From positions 1 through 44,345 of the forward strand of contig NZ_FOLE01000014.1 of assembly GCF_900112255.1 (NCBI RefSeq): a stretch of DNA of 44,345 bases. Direction: 5' to 3'. The notes under the pieces were generated by a model, which saw nothing but the letters and a program-made list of their open reading frames with translations, had not been told where the DNA came from and did no database searches. How positions within the stretch are numbered: the first letter of the stretch is position 1; the number at the start of each line of letters is the position of its first letter. The position numbers and the translations under genes are program-made. This document shows, one piece after another, positions 20,486 to 30,685 of the stretch. The stretch is from Flexibacter flexilis DSM 6793 (GTDB taxonomy: Bacteria; Bacteroidota; Bacteroidia; Cytophagales; Flexibacteraceae).

Positions 20486-21693
20486 CCGACTTTTTCACAA
20501 AGTAATAACACAGGTTTTCCCGATTGGAGTGTCGTGCCTATCACGTAGGCCGCGCCGCCGTCGGTAAGACCTGTTTTTTTTCGGATTTGCGCCACGCTGT
20601 CAGGAAAATTCCGAATGCTTACGTTAGCTTTCAAGTTCGGAATGGCCGCTTTGATGGATTTTTTATCGTAAGGCAAAAGCCCGTTGCACCGAAAAATACG
20701 CCCCGCAAAATCGGCTACAAGCGAATCAGACGTATATAAGTGGCTGTCTGGGTGGAGTTTATGTAAGCCAAAATGCGCAGCCACCCACCGAAACGCACCC
20801 GCTTTGAGTAGTCCTGCGTGCGGCTCATAGAGGTAGGCCAAAGGCTGTGGCGCAAACGTGCATTGCGTTTGGGCTTCTTGCGTCCAAGTAAAAGTTTGTG
20901 CGGTGTTTTGGCCATTGCTACGCAAATGAACTGCCGTAATGGGAGGCGCGGCATTAGGCGTATTTTCTTGATTATCAATCAAAAATAAAAGTTCTTTACA
21001 TTCATTATCCACCGTAACAATATGTACGGCCTGCACGGGAGGCAGTTGCGCTAAGGCTTCTTTCAGGTCGAGCATGGGCGAGAGTTTGAGCAACCAACGC
21101 CGCGTTTTTTGCGCCAAAAGCGGCAACAAATCGGCTACGTTGGGTTGGCAATCGGCCAGCCTGAATACTTTTTGTTGGTGGTCGTTACGGCGTGCGGGGT
21201 CTAAATAAATCAGGTCGGCGCAGCCTTCGTATTTTTCCAGAAAATCCAAAGAATCCGTACAAACACATTCGATATGCGTCGCGCCCAACTGCCTGAAATT
21301 GTGCGCCGTAATGGCCGAAAGTTGCGGTTGTTGCTCTAAGTGTATGGCTTTTTGGAAAGATTGTGCCAAATAAAAACAATCTACACCCATTCCGCCCGTC
21401 AGGTCGAGTAGCGTCGCGCCTTGCGACAAACTGGCCTTGTATTGTGCGGCAGCCTGCGAAGAACATTGCTCCATCGAAAGAGACGACGCATAAATAATTT
21501 GTGGTGTGGCTGCCCATTGCGGCAATTTGTAGGCGGCTTTTTGGCGTGCGGCTACCTGTACGGCAATGTCGGCCATCGCTGTACCTTGCGGGGCTTTGCT
21601 TTTGAGCATTAGCGCGGCAGCAGACAGCGTTTTGTTTTTTTCGATAAAAAATTCAATATCAGGATTTAATAGATTTTGCCAATCTTGTAACAT
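20482..21693 (-). CDS. Class I SAM methyltransferase with THUMP-like domain
   Basis: Encodes 403 residues. A helical N-terminal part (1-90) with AARQKAAYKLPQW precedes a Rossmann methyltransferase core. Motif I is LLDLTGGMGVDCFYL around residues 97-111 and motif IV is DLIYLDPARR around 159-168. The C-terminal part (about 320-403) fits the THUMP-like domain (PF18096) common in Bacteroidota. Family knowledge points to RNA methylation, but the substrate is not known. It ends head-on against nbaC with overlapping stop codons, so the two genes share no terminator space. Confidence 0.75.
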   Translation of the reverse strand: MLQDWQNLLNPDIEFFIEKNKTLSAAALMLKSKAPQGTAMADIAVQVAARQKAAYKLPQWAATPQIIYASSLSMEQCSSQAAAQYKASLSQGATLLDLTGGMGVDCFYLAQSFQKAIHLEQQPQLSAITAHNFRQLGATHIECVCTDSLDFLEKYEGCADLIYLDPARRNDHQQKVFRLADCQPNVADLLPLLAQKTRRWLLKLSPMLDLKEALAQLPPVQAVHIVTVDNECKELLFLIDNQENTPNAAPPITAVHLRSNGQNTAQTFTWTQEAQTQCTFAPQPLAYLYEPHAGLLKAGAFRWVAAHFGLHKLHPDSHLYTSDSLVADFAGRIFRCNGLLPYDKKSIKAAIPNLKANVSIRNFPDSVAQIRKKTGLTDGGAAYVIGTTLQSGKPVLLLCEKVG

Positions 21694-21718
21694 AGTTATT
21701 GCGTGTTAGGAGTATGCA

Positions 21719-21989
21719 GATGTCACGCCTACGGCGTTTTTTTTGCTGCAATTATTTCTACTACAAAGATGCTAAGCCTAAAGGCTTTGTAACCGCAATT
21801 TTATAGCAGAACTATTTTAAAATTTGCTCAGCGAATCCGTGTTTTAGATTCTATGAATTATTTCTTCAATTGATTGTATATTTATATTTTATACTTTATA
21901 AAATGATGTTTTTAAAACCCGTCAGGGTTGAAATATTGGTAGTGTAGTGAGGGTTTTGGCGTATATCAAAACGCCGTAGGCGTGGCATC
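21719..21989. repeat. Inverted-repeat-bounded intergenic element
   Basis: The 420-base gap between the methyltransferase and ada genes contains GATGTCACGCCTACGGCGTTTT (its first 20 bases: GATGTCACGCCTACGGCGTT) at 21719-21740 and its near-perfect inverted copy at 21968-21989 (one mismatch in 22). The interior is AT-rich and non-coding. A related sequence GGCCGTAGGCCTGGCATC is at 40474-40491. The layout (about 270 bases, terminal inverted repeats, no ORF, dispersed copies) resembles a MITE-like repeat. Confidence 0.65.
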
Positions 21990-22113
21990 TCTACTGCAAT
22001 TTTGCCATAAAAATAAGCCACCGCAAAGGTAATGTTTTTGGCTAACTCCCAAATTGCGCAAGATTCGGGTTGTGCGGCTGCCACAATTTTGCATTTTTGC
22101 CAAAAATAAATCC

Positions 22114-22953
22114 ATGAATACGCCACAAGACTTTCAATATGAGCGCATTGCGCAGGCCATCGAATTTATCCGAACACATTTCAAGCAGCAGCCCGATTTG
22201 GAACAAATCGCCGAGCATGTGCATTTGAGTCCGCATCATTTCCAACGGCTTTTTGTGGAATGGGCAGGCGTGAGTCCCAAGAAATTTTTGCAATACATTA
22301 GCCTCGATTATGCCAAGAAAATGATTGGTAATAAAGAACTTACACTTTTTGAGGTAGCGCACGAAACGGGACTTTCGGGTACGGGACGGCTACACGATTT
22401 GTTTGTGAACATAGAGGCCATGACCCCGCAAGAGTATCGACAGGGCGGACAACATTTGTCTATTTCGTACAGCTTCGGCCAAACGCTTTTTGGGGCGGCG
22501 TTGGTGGCTTCTACGCCCAAAGGCATTTGTTATTTGGCCTTTGCCGACGATGAGGCGCAGGCCTTCGCCGATTTGCAAACCATGTTCCCGCAAGCAGCCT
22601 TTAAGCAACAAACTGAACCGTTGCACGCGCAGGCATTGGCGGCATTCGGGACAAAAGACACTGCACTTTCAGCCATCAAATTACACCTAAAAGGCACTGA
22701 TTTTCAGTTGAAAGTATGGCAAGCTTTGTTGCAAATTCCTGAAGGAAAATTATCCACGTATCAGCGCATTGCCGAACAAATTGGACAAAGTACGGCTTCC
22801 CGTGCCGTCGGGACAGCCATCGGCAGCAACGCAGTAGCTTACCTGATTCCGTGCCATCGGGTGATACAAAGTAGCGGTGGCATGAGCGGCTATCGGTGGG
22901 GTGTTACGCGCAAAACTGGTCTGATTGGCTGGGAAGCGGCACGAATAATCTAA
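22114..22953 (+). CDS. ada: Ada-like AraC regulator fused to O6-alkylguanine methyltransferase
   Basis: Encodes 279 residues from the ATG at 22114. Residues 1-110 are an AraC-type double HTH (LEQIAEHVHLSPHHFQRLF, then FEVAHETGLSGTGRLHDLF). Residues about 120-200 form the small N-terminal domain of MGMT. The catalytic domain has the PCHRV box with Cys247 as methyl acceptor. The N-terminal zinc domain of classical Ada, which repairs phosphotriesters and acts as sensor, is missing, so how it senses damage is unclear. Known role: direct repair of O6-methylguanine, with regulation of its own gene. Single gene. Confidence 0.9.
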   Translation: MNTPQDFQYERIAQAIEFIRTHFKQQPDLEQIAEHVHLSPHHFQRLFVEWAGVSPKKFLQYISLDYAKKMIGNKELTLFEVAHETGLSGTGRLHDLFVNIEAMTPQEYRQGGQHLSISYSFGQTLFGAALVASTPKGICYLAFADDEAQAFADLQTMFPQAAFKQQTEPLHAQALAAFGTKDTALSAIKLHLKGTDFQLKVWQALLQIPEGKLSTYQRIAEQIGQSTASRAVGTAIGSNAVAYLIPCHRVIQSSGGMSGYRWGVTRKTGLIGWEAARII

Positions 22954-23079
22954 CATATTTATAGCGTTCTCTTTCTAAATTAAATTATTAGCCTTAAATT
23001 TGGGTAGTTGAATTTTTTTTGAAAATTATTTACTTATTTAAAGTATTTAATAAGGTAATCAAACACTACTTTTGGGGTT

Positions 23080-26000
23080 ATGAAAAAGATTTACAGATAC
23101 GCCGTTGTTTTAATGTTAGGAATGCTCGCACGAAAAGCGCAAGCGCAAGTAGGTATCGGAACTACTACACCCAATAATCATGCTGCTTTAGAATTAGTTG
23201 CTACGGACAAAGGTTTTTTGGTGCCGCGCCTCTCGCAGGTAGAGCGCAATGTCATGAGCTTGGGGCTTGCTGATCAAGGCATGATGATTTATAATACCAG
23301 TTTTATGAGGTTTGAATATTGGAACGGGGGTGCATGGACTGCGGTGGGCGTTCCTGCTGACAATTTGGGCAACCATATTGCGGGACAAAATATTCAGCTT
23401 GGGCCGCATTATTTGTCTAATAATGGCATGAGCGAAGGTTTGCAAATTGGTACGGGTGGCGAGGCTACTATTTCTACAAGTTCTTTGCCGTTAGGTAACA
23501 CATTGCTTACGCTTGCCAATTATGTGTCTGGCGTCTATATGAGAATGACGCCCAATACCCTTTCTTCCTTGGGTTCTGTATTGAATTTTGATACAGAATC
23601 AGACCAGCCTATTTATTTCAAAACAGGCGGCACAACGGACATGACTTTAGAGGCTAATGGCAATTTGGGGATTGGCACAGCGGTACCTGCATACAAATTG
23701 GACGTAAACGGTGATATTAATATCGCTTCTACTTCCAAACTGCGTGTAGGCGGCGTGGCAGGAACTACTGGGCAAGTATTGGGAATCAATGCGTCGGGTA
23801 ATATGGAATGGGCAACGCCAAGCGGTGGAGCAGACAATTTGGGTAACCACACGGCTACACAAGATTTGAACTTGAATGGCTATAAAATCTCTTCTCCTGG
23901 TAATATTATTTTTAACATAGGAGGTACAGATTTATTTCAAATAAACGCTTCTACTTTCGCGATTGCTTCTATGGCGGGGCAGTTTAGAGGAATTGCAGGT
24001 ACTGTTTCTACGCCAGGTTTTGCCTTTAATTTTAACCCTAATACGGGTTTGTTTAATCCGTCGGCTGGTCAAATGGCTGTAACGCTAAATGGCGCAGAAT
24101 CCACCAGATTTACAGGAACGGGTGTAGGTATCGGCACAAGTAACCCAACCCAAAAACTACAAGTAGTCGGCAATGTTTTGTTGGCCAATGAAGGGACGGC
24201 TTCCGAACTGCGTTTTGCAGAGCCATCGGCGGCAGGCAATAATTACACGGCATTTAAAGCGAGAGTCCAATCCGCTGATATTACTTATTGGCTTCCTAAC
24301 GTCGCGCCAACGGCTGGCCAAGTGCTTTCCAGCGATGCGTCGGGCAATATGAGTTGGGTAACGGCTGGCGGTAGCGGCAACGTGTCGGTAGCCAGTGGTT
24401 CTACTAATTATATCCCCAAATGGACATCTGCCAATACATTGTCTAATAATTCTAATATTTACGATAATGGTACTAATGTCGGTGTGGGTACTATTACGCC
24501 AACGAGCAAACTACACGTGTATGGGGATATGAGCATTACCAATGCCGATAATTTTTATTTTACCAAAAATACATCTATTGGTGATGGCTTTTTCACGATG
24601 ATGTATAATACGGACGTGATGGGAAGTGGTGCGCCAACCCAGACGTTACAGTTTTCTCCTCGTAACAATAACAATACAGGAACGGCGCAAACCGTAGAAT
24701 ATGTAATGGGCAAATACGCCAGTTCATTTGGAGGGTATCATGCTTTTGTTACGCGAGATGCTTCTAACGCCATGGCCGAAAGAGTAAGAATAGATTCAGA
24801 TGGCAGTGTAGGGATTGGTACAACCGCACCAAATGCAACATTAGATGTAAATGGAGATGCGATTATTGCTGGGGATTTGGACATGGATTATAATTACATT
24901 GTTAATGTTGCAGACCCTGTTGACCCTGCCGACGCTGCCAACAAATCCTATGTAGATAGTTATGTAGATAGTTATGTAGATGATAATACGATTGTAAATC
25001 AATCGGGTATTAATCAGTCTGCCGATTTTAGAATTAGTGGCGATGCGGGTATCGGAACTTCATTGTCTATCGGAAAAGGTGCTGCGGCACTGGCAAGCAA
25101 TCCGCATCGATTAGAAATTTGGGATAATAGTGCAGGTCTAGGTGCGGGTTATGCAACCTTACACGTATATGCGCGTACCAATGATAAAGGTGCCGCTATA
25201 ATGGGGGTAGCCGACCAAACAGGCACTGATGATTTAAGTTCTGGCCACTGGGCTACGGGTGCTTTGGGTGCTTATGAAAATAATGGATTGAATGCTGGTG
25301 CTGCCTCAGATATTGGTGTGTATGGTTGGGCTGGTGATTGGGGTAATACTTGGGGCGGTTTGTTTGCCTTTGGGGGAACAGACCTTACAGATGCTACTTC
25401 TTTTGTGGGATTAGCTGGTAGCAACGGCGTAGCTGCTACTTTCGTGGGTGGCAAGGTTGGCATTGGTACCAAAGGCCCTAATTCCTTGTTTTCTGTCGGA
25501 ACTATTGGTAATGGTTTTCAGGTGAATAATACGGGTAACATTGTGTCTTTGAATGGCGTAAGTACCAGTTTCCCCTCAGCTAATGCGGCGGGTGTACTCA
25601 CCAACGATGGTACAGGCGCATTAACTTGGGCAACGCCAGCAGCTGTTACAGCCTCTAATGGCCTAACGGCAACAGGAACAAATATCCAATGGGGCGGTAC
25701 ATTAAGCAGCACCGTAACCATTGAGCAGGCTTCCAAATCTATTTTCTTTAATAACGGACATATTGCCATGGGCGGAACGGGATTGGTCAATCCAATGGCT
25801 GCCGACCGCGCCCTGACAGTAAGTGCCGCAACGGCATGGACTGATACTAAGAATGTGGCCTTAGATTTGGTTGGTAATGCGAATACTTATAGCACGAATA
25901 CGGGTGCTATTAATTTTGTTGGATTAGCTGCGGGAACAGGTACCCCTTATCGCCGCGCCATGATTTCTACGTTATCTGGCTCTACCCAAACAGGAAATGG

Positions 26001-26994
26001 CCAATTGGCTTTTTATACTTACAACGGCTCTCTTAATGAAGTAATGCGCCTGACAGAAGGTCGTCGTATAGGCATCGGAACGGCAGCACCTAAAGTGCGT
26101 TTGGAAGTGTTAGATGATGGCATTAAAGTGGTGAATGATACGCTTACTAAGATTAGCCAATTGAGTACTTCTACTTCGGCATCTGCTAACAAAGTGGCTT
26201 TACACGTAGTTTCCAGTGGTAGTTGGCTTGGAAATAATACAGGATTAGTTGTTAATGTGGGTGGTACTGCTATCAATAACTACGCGGCTTTATTCAACGG
26301 CGGTAATGTAGGGATTGGGACAAATGCTCCTGCCAAGCCTTTGGTCATTGAGCGACAAGGGGATTATTCTGAAATTGATGTGCATACATTTGGTGGTACA
26401 GCCTCCTCGGATATGTATTCGGCCTTAGTGTTGGGTCGCGGACGTGGTACGCAGACTACTCCAACTGCTTCGCAGGCTGGGGACGTATTGGGTGCATTGG
26501 TTTTCAGAGGTCATGGAGGTTCGGTGTGGCAAACAGGGGCATCACAAATTCATGCAGAAGCCACACAAAATTTTTCGGCTACCACGGCAGGATCCAGACT
26601 CATGTTTTCGACTGTGCCTAATGGCGGTGCTGTGGCTTCGGTGCGTATGGCCATCGACCAGAACGGCAATGTAGGTGTCGGAACAATTGTGCCAACTTCT
26701 TCGCTGACTGTAAATGGTTCTGTGGCATTACCTATCAAAACGCCTCCAAATGGTGCTTATACTTTTGCTGATACAGATTTTACAGTAATTAGAGCAACAG
26801 GTACTACGGGGGCATTTACTTTGCCTGCTGCCAGTACTTGTTCTGGGCGAATATATACGGTTGTAAATCAATTGGCATCAGCTATTAGTATTTCTTCTTA
26901 TACATCAATTAATGGAGGAGGAACTACCATAGTAGCTGCGGCTAGCTCTGTCATACTACAAAGTAATGGTACTATCTGGCTTCAAATTAAGTAA
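23080..26994 (+). CDS. Large secreted surface protein with GIGT-type repeats
   Basis: Encodes 1304 residues with a signal peptide (cleavage after KAQAQ, about residue 23). The motif (V/L/I)G(I/V)GTxxP followed by a (L)xVxGD-type strand occurs nine times, from residue about 25 to 1235. The repeats are spaced irregularly, which suggests stalk elements joined by different beta-rich inserts. The segment PADAANKSYVDSYVDSYVDD resembles text from phage tail fibres. There is no T9SS sorting domain at the C-terminus; the end (SGRIYTVVNQLASAISI, then IWLQIK) matches the shaft tip seen in other Bacteroidota fibre-like proteins. Likely a surface adhesin or fibre. A perfect -7 (TACTTTTG) lies six bases before the ATG. 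Confidence 0.75.
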   Translation: MKKIYRYAVVLMLGMLARKAQAQVGIGTTTPNNHAALELVATDKGFLVPRLSQVERNVMSLGLADQGMMIYNTSFMRFEYWNGGAWTAVGVPADNLGNHIAGQNIQLGPHYLSNNGMSEGLQIGTGGEATISTSSLPLGNTLLTLANYVSGVYMRMTPNTLSSLGSVLNFDTESDQPIYFKTGGTTDMTLEANGNLGIGTAVPAYKLDVNGDINIASTSKLRVGGVAGTTGQVLGINASGNMEWATPSGGADNLGNHTATQDLNLNGYKISSPGNIIFNIGGTDLFQINASTFAIASMAGQFRGIAGTVSTPGFAFNFNPNTGLFNPSAGQMAVTLNGAESTRFTGTGVGIGTSNPTQKLQVVGNVLLANEGTASELRFAEPSAAGNNYTAFKARVQSADITYWLPNVAPTAGQVLSSDASGNMSWVTAGGSGNVSVASGSTNYIPKWTSANTLSNNSNIYDNGTNVGVGTITPTSKLHVYGDMSITNADNFYFTKNTSIGDGFFTMMYNTDVMGSGAPTQTLQFSPRNNNNTGTAQTVEYVMGKYASSFGGYHAFVTRDASNAMAERVRIDSDGSVGIGTTAPNATLDVNGDAIIAGDLDMDYNYIVNVADPVDPADAANKSYVDSYVDSYVDDNTIVNQSGINQSADFRISGDAGIGTSLSIGKGAAALASNPHRLEIWDNSAGLGAGYATLHVYARTNDKGAAIMGVADQTGTDDLSSGHWATGALGAYENNGLNAGAASDIGVYGWAGDWGNTWGGLFAFGGTDLTDATSFVGLAGSNGVAATFVGGKVGIGTKGPNSLFSVGTIGNGFQVNNTGNIVSLNGVSTSFPSANAAGVLTNDGTGALTWATPAAVTASNGLTATGTNIQWGGTLSSTVTIEQASKSIFFNNGHIAMGGTGLVNPMAADRALTVSAATAWTDTKNVALDLVGNANTYSTNTGAINFVGLAAGTGTPYRRAMISTLSGSTQTGNGQLAFYTYNGSLNEVMRLTEGRRIGIGTAAPKVRLEVLDDGIKVVNDTLTKISQLSTSTSASANKVALHVVSSGSWLGNNTGLVVNVGGTAINNYAALFNGGNVGIGTNAPAKPLVIERQGDYSEIDVHTFGGTASSDMYSALVLGRGRGTQTTPTASQAGDVLGALVFRGHGGSVWQTGASQIHAEATQNFSATTAGSRLMFSTVPNGGAVASVRMAIDQNGNVGVGTIVPTSSLTVNGSVALPIKTPPNGAYTFADTDFTVIRATGTTGAFTLPAASTCSGRIYTVVNQLASAISISSYTSINGGGTTIVAAASSVILQSNGTIWLQIK
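24949..24984 (+). repeat. 12-base tandem repeat, three units
   Basis: TATGTAGATAGT twice, then TATGTAGATGAT, in frame, encoding YVDS-YVDS-YVDD. It may vary in copy number by slippage and change the stalk length of the surface protein. Confidence 0.85.
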
Positions 26995-27023
26995 TAATCT
27001 GATTTTTAGATATAGAAAAAAAA

Positions 27024-27057
27024 ACGCTTTGTCCTTCGTTGGGCAAGGTGTTTTTTT
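27024..27057 (+). terminator. Terminator after the surface protein gene
   Basis: CGCTTTGTCC pairs with GGGCAAGGTG (with G-U pairs), followed by seven T. Confidence 0.75.
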
Positions 27058-27127
27058 ATGGTTTTTAAAATAAAATACGAAATTGTACTTTTCTTGTTTT
27101 TATGGTATTTATGCAAACGAATTAAAT

Positions 27128-27158
27128 TTTGACTATTTTAATAATTGTGTTACTTTCG
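27128..27158 (+). promoter_or_regulatory. Promoter of icmF
   Basis: TTTG (27128-27131), 19 bases, TACTTTCG (27151-27158). It fits the Bacteroidota consensus except one base and lies 26 bases upstream of the ATG at 27184. Confidence 0.65.
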
Positions 27159-27183
27159 TCGAAAAACGAAATCTTTCTAATCC

Positions 27184-30100
27184 ATGATAACACCAGAGAA
27201 TACCCCTTACAAACCCCAACACCACATACGTTTGGTTACGGCGGCTTCCTTATTTGATGGCCACGATGCTGCCATTAATATCATGCGCCGCATTATGCAA
27301 AGTACTGGTGCTGAGGTGATTCACTTAGGGCACAACCGTTCCGTAAACGAAATCGTAAACTGTGCCATTCAAGAAGACGTGCAAGGAATTGCGATTACTT
27401 CGTATCAGGGCGGCCACGTCGAATACTTCAAATACATGTACGATTTGCTCAACGAAAGAGGTTGCGGACATATAAAAATATTTGGCGGCGGCGGCGGAAC
27501 GATCCTGCCTTCAGAAATCGAAGAATTGCACGCATACGGGATTACGCGCATTTATAGCCCCGACGATGGCCGCTCTATGGGCTTGCAAGGAATGATAAAT
27601 AACGTACTTCAAAACTGCGATTTTGAAACCTACAATCCCGCGAAAGACCAAAAATATTTACCCGAAATGATTGCTTCTTTACAACAAAAAGAAGCCAAAA
27701 ATATAGGCCGTCTTATTTCGATAGCCGAAAATTTCCCCCAAGATGCCCAATACCTCGAAACGCTCATTAAGCCACAGTTGGAAAACAACAAAGTGCCTGT
27801 GTTGGGGATTACGGGTACGGGTGGCGCGGGTAAGTCCTCGCTCGTAGATGAGTTGGTGCGCCGCTACCTCATTGATTTTCCAGATAAAACCATTGCCATT
27901 ATTTCCGTGGACCCGTCCAAACGCAAAACGGGTGGCGCATTGCTCGGCGACCGTATTCGCATGAACAGCATCAACAATCCGCGTGTTTATATGCGTTCGT
28001 TGGCTACTCGCCAGTCCAATTTGGCTTTGAGCAAATACGTGCAAGAATCTATTGACATTTGCAAGGCCGCTGCTTTTGATTTGGTGATTGTCGAAACCTC
28101 AGGCATTGGCCAATCTGACACGGAAATTATCGAACATTCAAACGCTTCGTTGTACGTGATGACTTCCGAATATGGAGCTGCCACGCAACTCGAAAAAATT
28201 GATATGCTCGATTTTGCGGACATTATCGCCATCAATAAATTTGATAAACGTGGTTCGCTTGATGCCCTTCGCGACGTGCGCAAGCAATACAAACGCAACC
28301 ACAATCTTTGGGATTTGACCGACGAGCAACTCCCGATTTATGGTACTATCGCCAGCCAGTTCAACGATGCAGGTACAAACGTATTGTATCGCCGCCTCAT
28401 GGACAAAATCACTGAAAAAACGGGTATTGTTTTCCGTTCTACTTTCGAGCTGACGCAAGCCGTACAAGCCCAGAAATTTGTGATTCCGCCCGACCGCGTG
28501 CGCTATTTGGCCGAAATCGCCGAGTACAACCAAATGTACAAGGATTATGTAAACGAACAGTCGGCCATTGCCAGCCGTTTGTATCAGCTTAACGGGACGC
28601 TCGAACACCTCAACGCCGAAATCGAGCGCAACAAAGACAACAAAGAAATGGTACAGCATTACCAAACTTTAGTAGCTGATTTACAAAAGGTTTACGACCG
28701 CACCAACAACGAGTTGGCGGGTGAATGCCGCATGGTAATTCAGAACTGGAAATATTTGGTAAGCAAATACAAAGCTGATAAATACGTGTATCAGGTGCGC
28801 GACAAATCCTTTGAGCAAGACCTTTACACGACCTCGCTTTCGCACACACGTATCCCGAAAGTTTCTTTACCAAAATACAACGATTGGGGCGATATTTTGC
28901 GTTGGAGATTTACCGAAAACGTCCCAGGCAAATTCCCGTATGCGGCGGGTGTGTTCCCGCTCAAACGCGAAGGCGAAGACCCAGCGCGTATGTTTGCGGG
29001 CGAAGGCGGCCCCGAACGTACCAACAAGCGTTTCCATTATGTGTCGCAAGGAATGCCAGCCAAACGCCTCTCTACGGCTTTCGACTCGGTAACACTCTAC
29101 GGCGAAGACCCTGACCACCGCCCCGACATTTACGGCAAAATCGGTAATTCGGGCGTGAGTATTGCCAACCTCGACGATGCCAAAAAACTATATTCGGGCT
29201 TTAATCTTTCCGACCCAAGCACTTCGGTTTCGATGACCATCAACGGCCCTGCACCGATTTTGCTATCGTTTTTTATGAACGCCGCCATTGACCAACAATG
29301 CGAAATTTATATCAAAAAGAACGGTTTGGAGAAGGAAGTAAACGCCAAAATTGAGGCGATTTATAAGGCAAAAGGTTTGCCGCGCCCTGTTTACAATGGC
29401 ACTTTGCCCGAAACCAACGACGGTTTGGGTTTAATGCTGTTGGGTGTAACGGGAGATGAGGTATTGCCAGCCGACGTGTACGCGCAAATCAAAGCAAAAA
29501 CGCTTTCGGTGGTGCGCGGTACGGTACAAGCCGACATCCTGAAAGAAGACCAAGCGCAAAACACGTGTATTTTTAGCACCGAATTTGCCTTGCGCATGAT
29601 GGGCGATATTCAGCAATATTTTATTGATAAAAATATCCGCAATTTCTATTCGGTGTCTATTTCGGGTTACCACATTGCCGAAGCAGGTGCAAATCCTATT
29701 TCACAATTGGCCTTTACGTTGGCCAACGGCTTTACGTTTGTGGAATATTATTTGTCGCGCGGCATGAATATCGACGATTTTGCGCCGAACTTCTCGTTTT
29801 TCTTCTCCAACGGCACTGACCCCGAATATTCGGTTATTGGTCGTGTGGCGCGTCGTATTTGGGCGAAGGCCATCAAACACAAATACAAAGGCAACGACCG
29901 TTCCCAAAAACTCAAATATCATATCCAGACTTCAGGCCGCAGTTTGCACGCCCAAGAAATCGCCTTCAACGACATTCGCACTACGCTACAAGCCTTGTAT
30001 GCGATTTATGACAACTGTAACTCACTGCATACCAACGCTTACGACGAGGCCATCACGACCCCGACCGAAGAAAGCGTGCGCCGTGCAATGGCTATTCAGT

Positions 30101-30615
30101 TGATTATTAACAAAGAATTGGGCTTGGCCAAAAACGAAAACCCGATACAAGGCAGCTTCGTGATTGAGGAGCTTACCGACTTGGTGGAAGAGGCTGTTTT
30201 GGCTGAATTTAAGGCTATTTCCGAACGTGGCGGCGTGTTGGGTGCGATGGAACGCATGTACCAACGCAGCAAAATTCAAGAAGAAAGTCTTTATTACGAG
30301 ACGCTCAAACACGATGGCAGCTTGCCGATTATTGGGGTAAATACTTTCCTCGACCCGAACGGCTCGCCGACTATCGTACCGAAAGAAGTAATTCGTTCGA
30401 CGACCGAAGAGAAAGAATTTGCGATTGCCTCGCGCGATTCGTACCAAAAACGCAATGAAGCCATTAGCGTAGAACGTTTGCGCCATTTGCAAGAAACGGC
30501 CATCGAAAACGGCAATATTTTTGAGAGTCTCATTGAGGCGGGCAAAGTGTGTACACTTGGCCAAATCTCGAAAGCCTTGTACGAGGTGGGCGGCCAATAT
30601 CGTCGTAATATGTAA
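27184..30615 (+). CDS. icmF: Isobutyryl-CoA mutase fused (IcmF)
   Basis: Encodes 1143 residues, the normal length of IcmF, which joins a B12-binding domain, a MeaB-type GTPase chaperone and the acyl-CoA mutase barrel. Residues about 15-150 are the cobalamin domain with DGHDAAIN (25-32), where the His binds cobalt. The GTPase P-loop GTGGAGKSS is at 211-219, followed by the MeaB-type signature [14 protein letters not shown] linker (about 420-560) leads to the TIM barrel, with [20 protein letters not shown] and [12 protein letters not shown] forming part of the acyl-CoA site. The reaction is isobutyryl-CoA to n-butyryl-CoA; some homologues also act on pivalyl-CoA. It is transcribed alone between a clear promoter and terminator. 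Confidence 0.95.
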   Translation: MITPENTPYKPQHHIRLVTAASLFDGHDAAINIMRRIMQSTGAEVIHLGHNRSVNEIVNCAIQEDVQGIAITSYQGGHVEYFKYMYDLLNERGCGHIKIFGGGGGTILPSEIEELHAYGITRIYSPDDGRSMGLQGMINNVLQNCDFETYNPAKDQKYLPEMIASLQQKEAKNIGRLISIAENFPQDAQYLETLIKPQLENNKVPVLGITGTGGAGKSSLVDELVRRYLIDFPDKTIAIISVDPSKRKTGGALLGDRIRMNSINNPRVYMRSLATRQSNLALSKYVQESIDICKAAAFDLVIVETSGIGQSDTEIIEHSNASLYVMTSEYGAATQLEKIDMLDFADIIAINKFDKRGSLDALRDVRKQYKRNHNLWDLTDEQLPIYGTIASQFNDAGTNVLYRRLMDKITEKTGIVFRSTFELTQAVQAQKFVIPPDRVRYLAEIAEYNQMYKDYVNEQSAIASRLYQLNGTLEHLNAEIERNKDNKEMVQHYQTLVADLQKVYDRTNNELAGECRMVIQNWKYLVSKYKADKYVYQVRDKSFEQDLYTTSLSHTRIPKVSLPKYNDWGDILRWRFTENVPGKFPYAAGVFPLKREGEDPARMFAGEGGPERTNKRFHYVSQGMPAKRLSTAFDSVTLYGEDPDHRPDIYGKIGNSGVSIANLDDAKKLYSGFNLSDPSTSVSMTINGPAPILLSFFMNAAIDQQCEIYIKKNGLEKEVNAKIEAIYKAKGLPRPVYNGTLPETNDGLGLMLLGVTGDEVLPADVYAQIKAKTLSVVRGTVQADILKEDQAQNTCIFSTEFALRMMGDIQQYFIDKNIRNFYSVSISGYHIAEAGANPISQLAFTLANGFTFVEYYLSRGMNIDDFAPNFSFFFSNGTDPEYSVIGRVARRIWAKAIKHKYKGNDRSQKLKYHIQTSGRSLHAQEIAFNDIRTTLQALYAIYDNCNSLHTNAYDEAITTPTEESVRRAMAIQLIINKELGLAKNENPIQGSFVIEELTDLVEEAVLAEFKAISERGGVLGAMERMYQRSKIQEESLYYETLKHDGSLPIIGVNTFLDPNGSPTIVPKEVIRSTTEEKEFAIASRDSYQKRNEAISVERLRHLQETAIENGNIFESLIEAGKVCTLGQISKALYEVGGQYRRNM

Positions 30616-30650
30616 CGGTAACACGTATTGCACGGCAGTGTATATCTTAA

Positions 30651-30684
30651 CCTGTAAGGCTCTTAGAGCCTTACAGGTTTTTTT
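30651..30684 (+). terminator. Terminator after icmF
   Basis: Perfect 12-base stem CCTGTAAGGCTC/GAGCCTTACAGG with a TTA loop and seven T. The convergent T9SS gene ends two bases later. Confidence 0.9.
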
Positions 30685-30685
30685 A

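Noticed and set aside
23067-23074. TACTTTTG as promoter of the surface protein gene
   Set aside because: The match is perfect, but it lies only six bases before the ATG and has a poor -33, so a leaderless start was not claimed.
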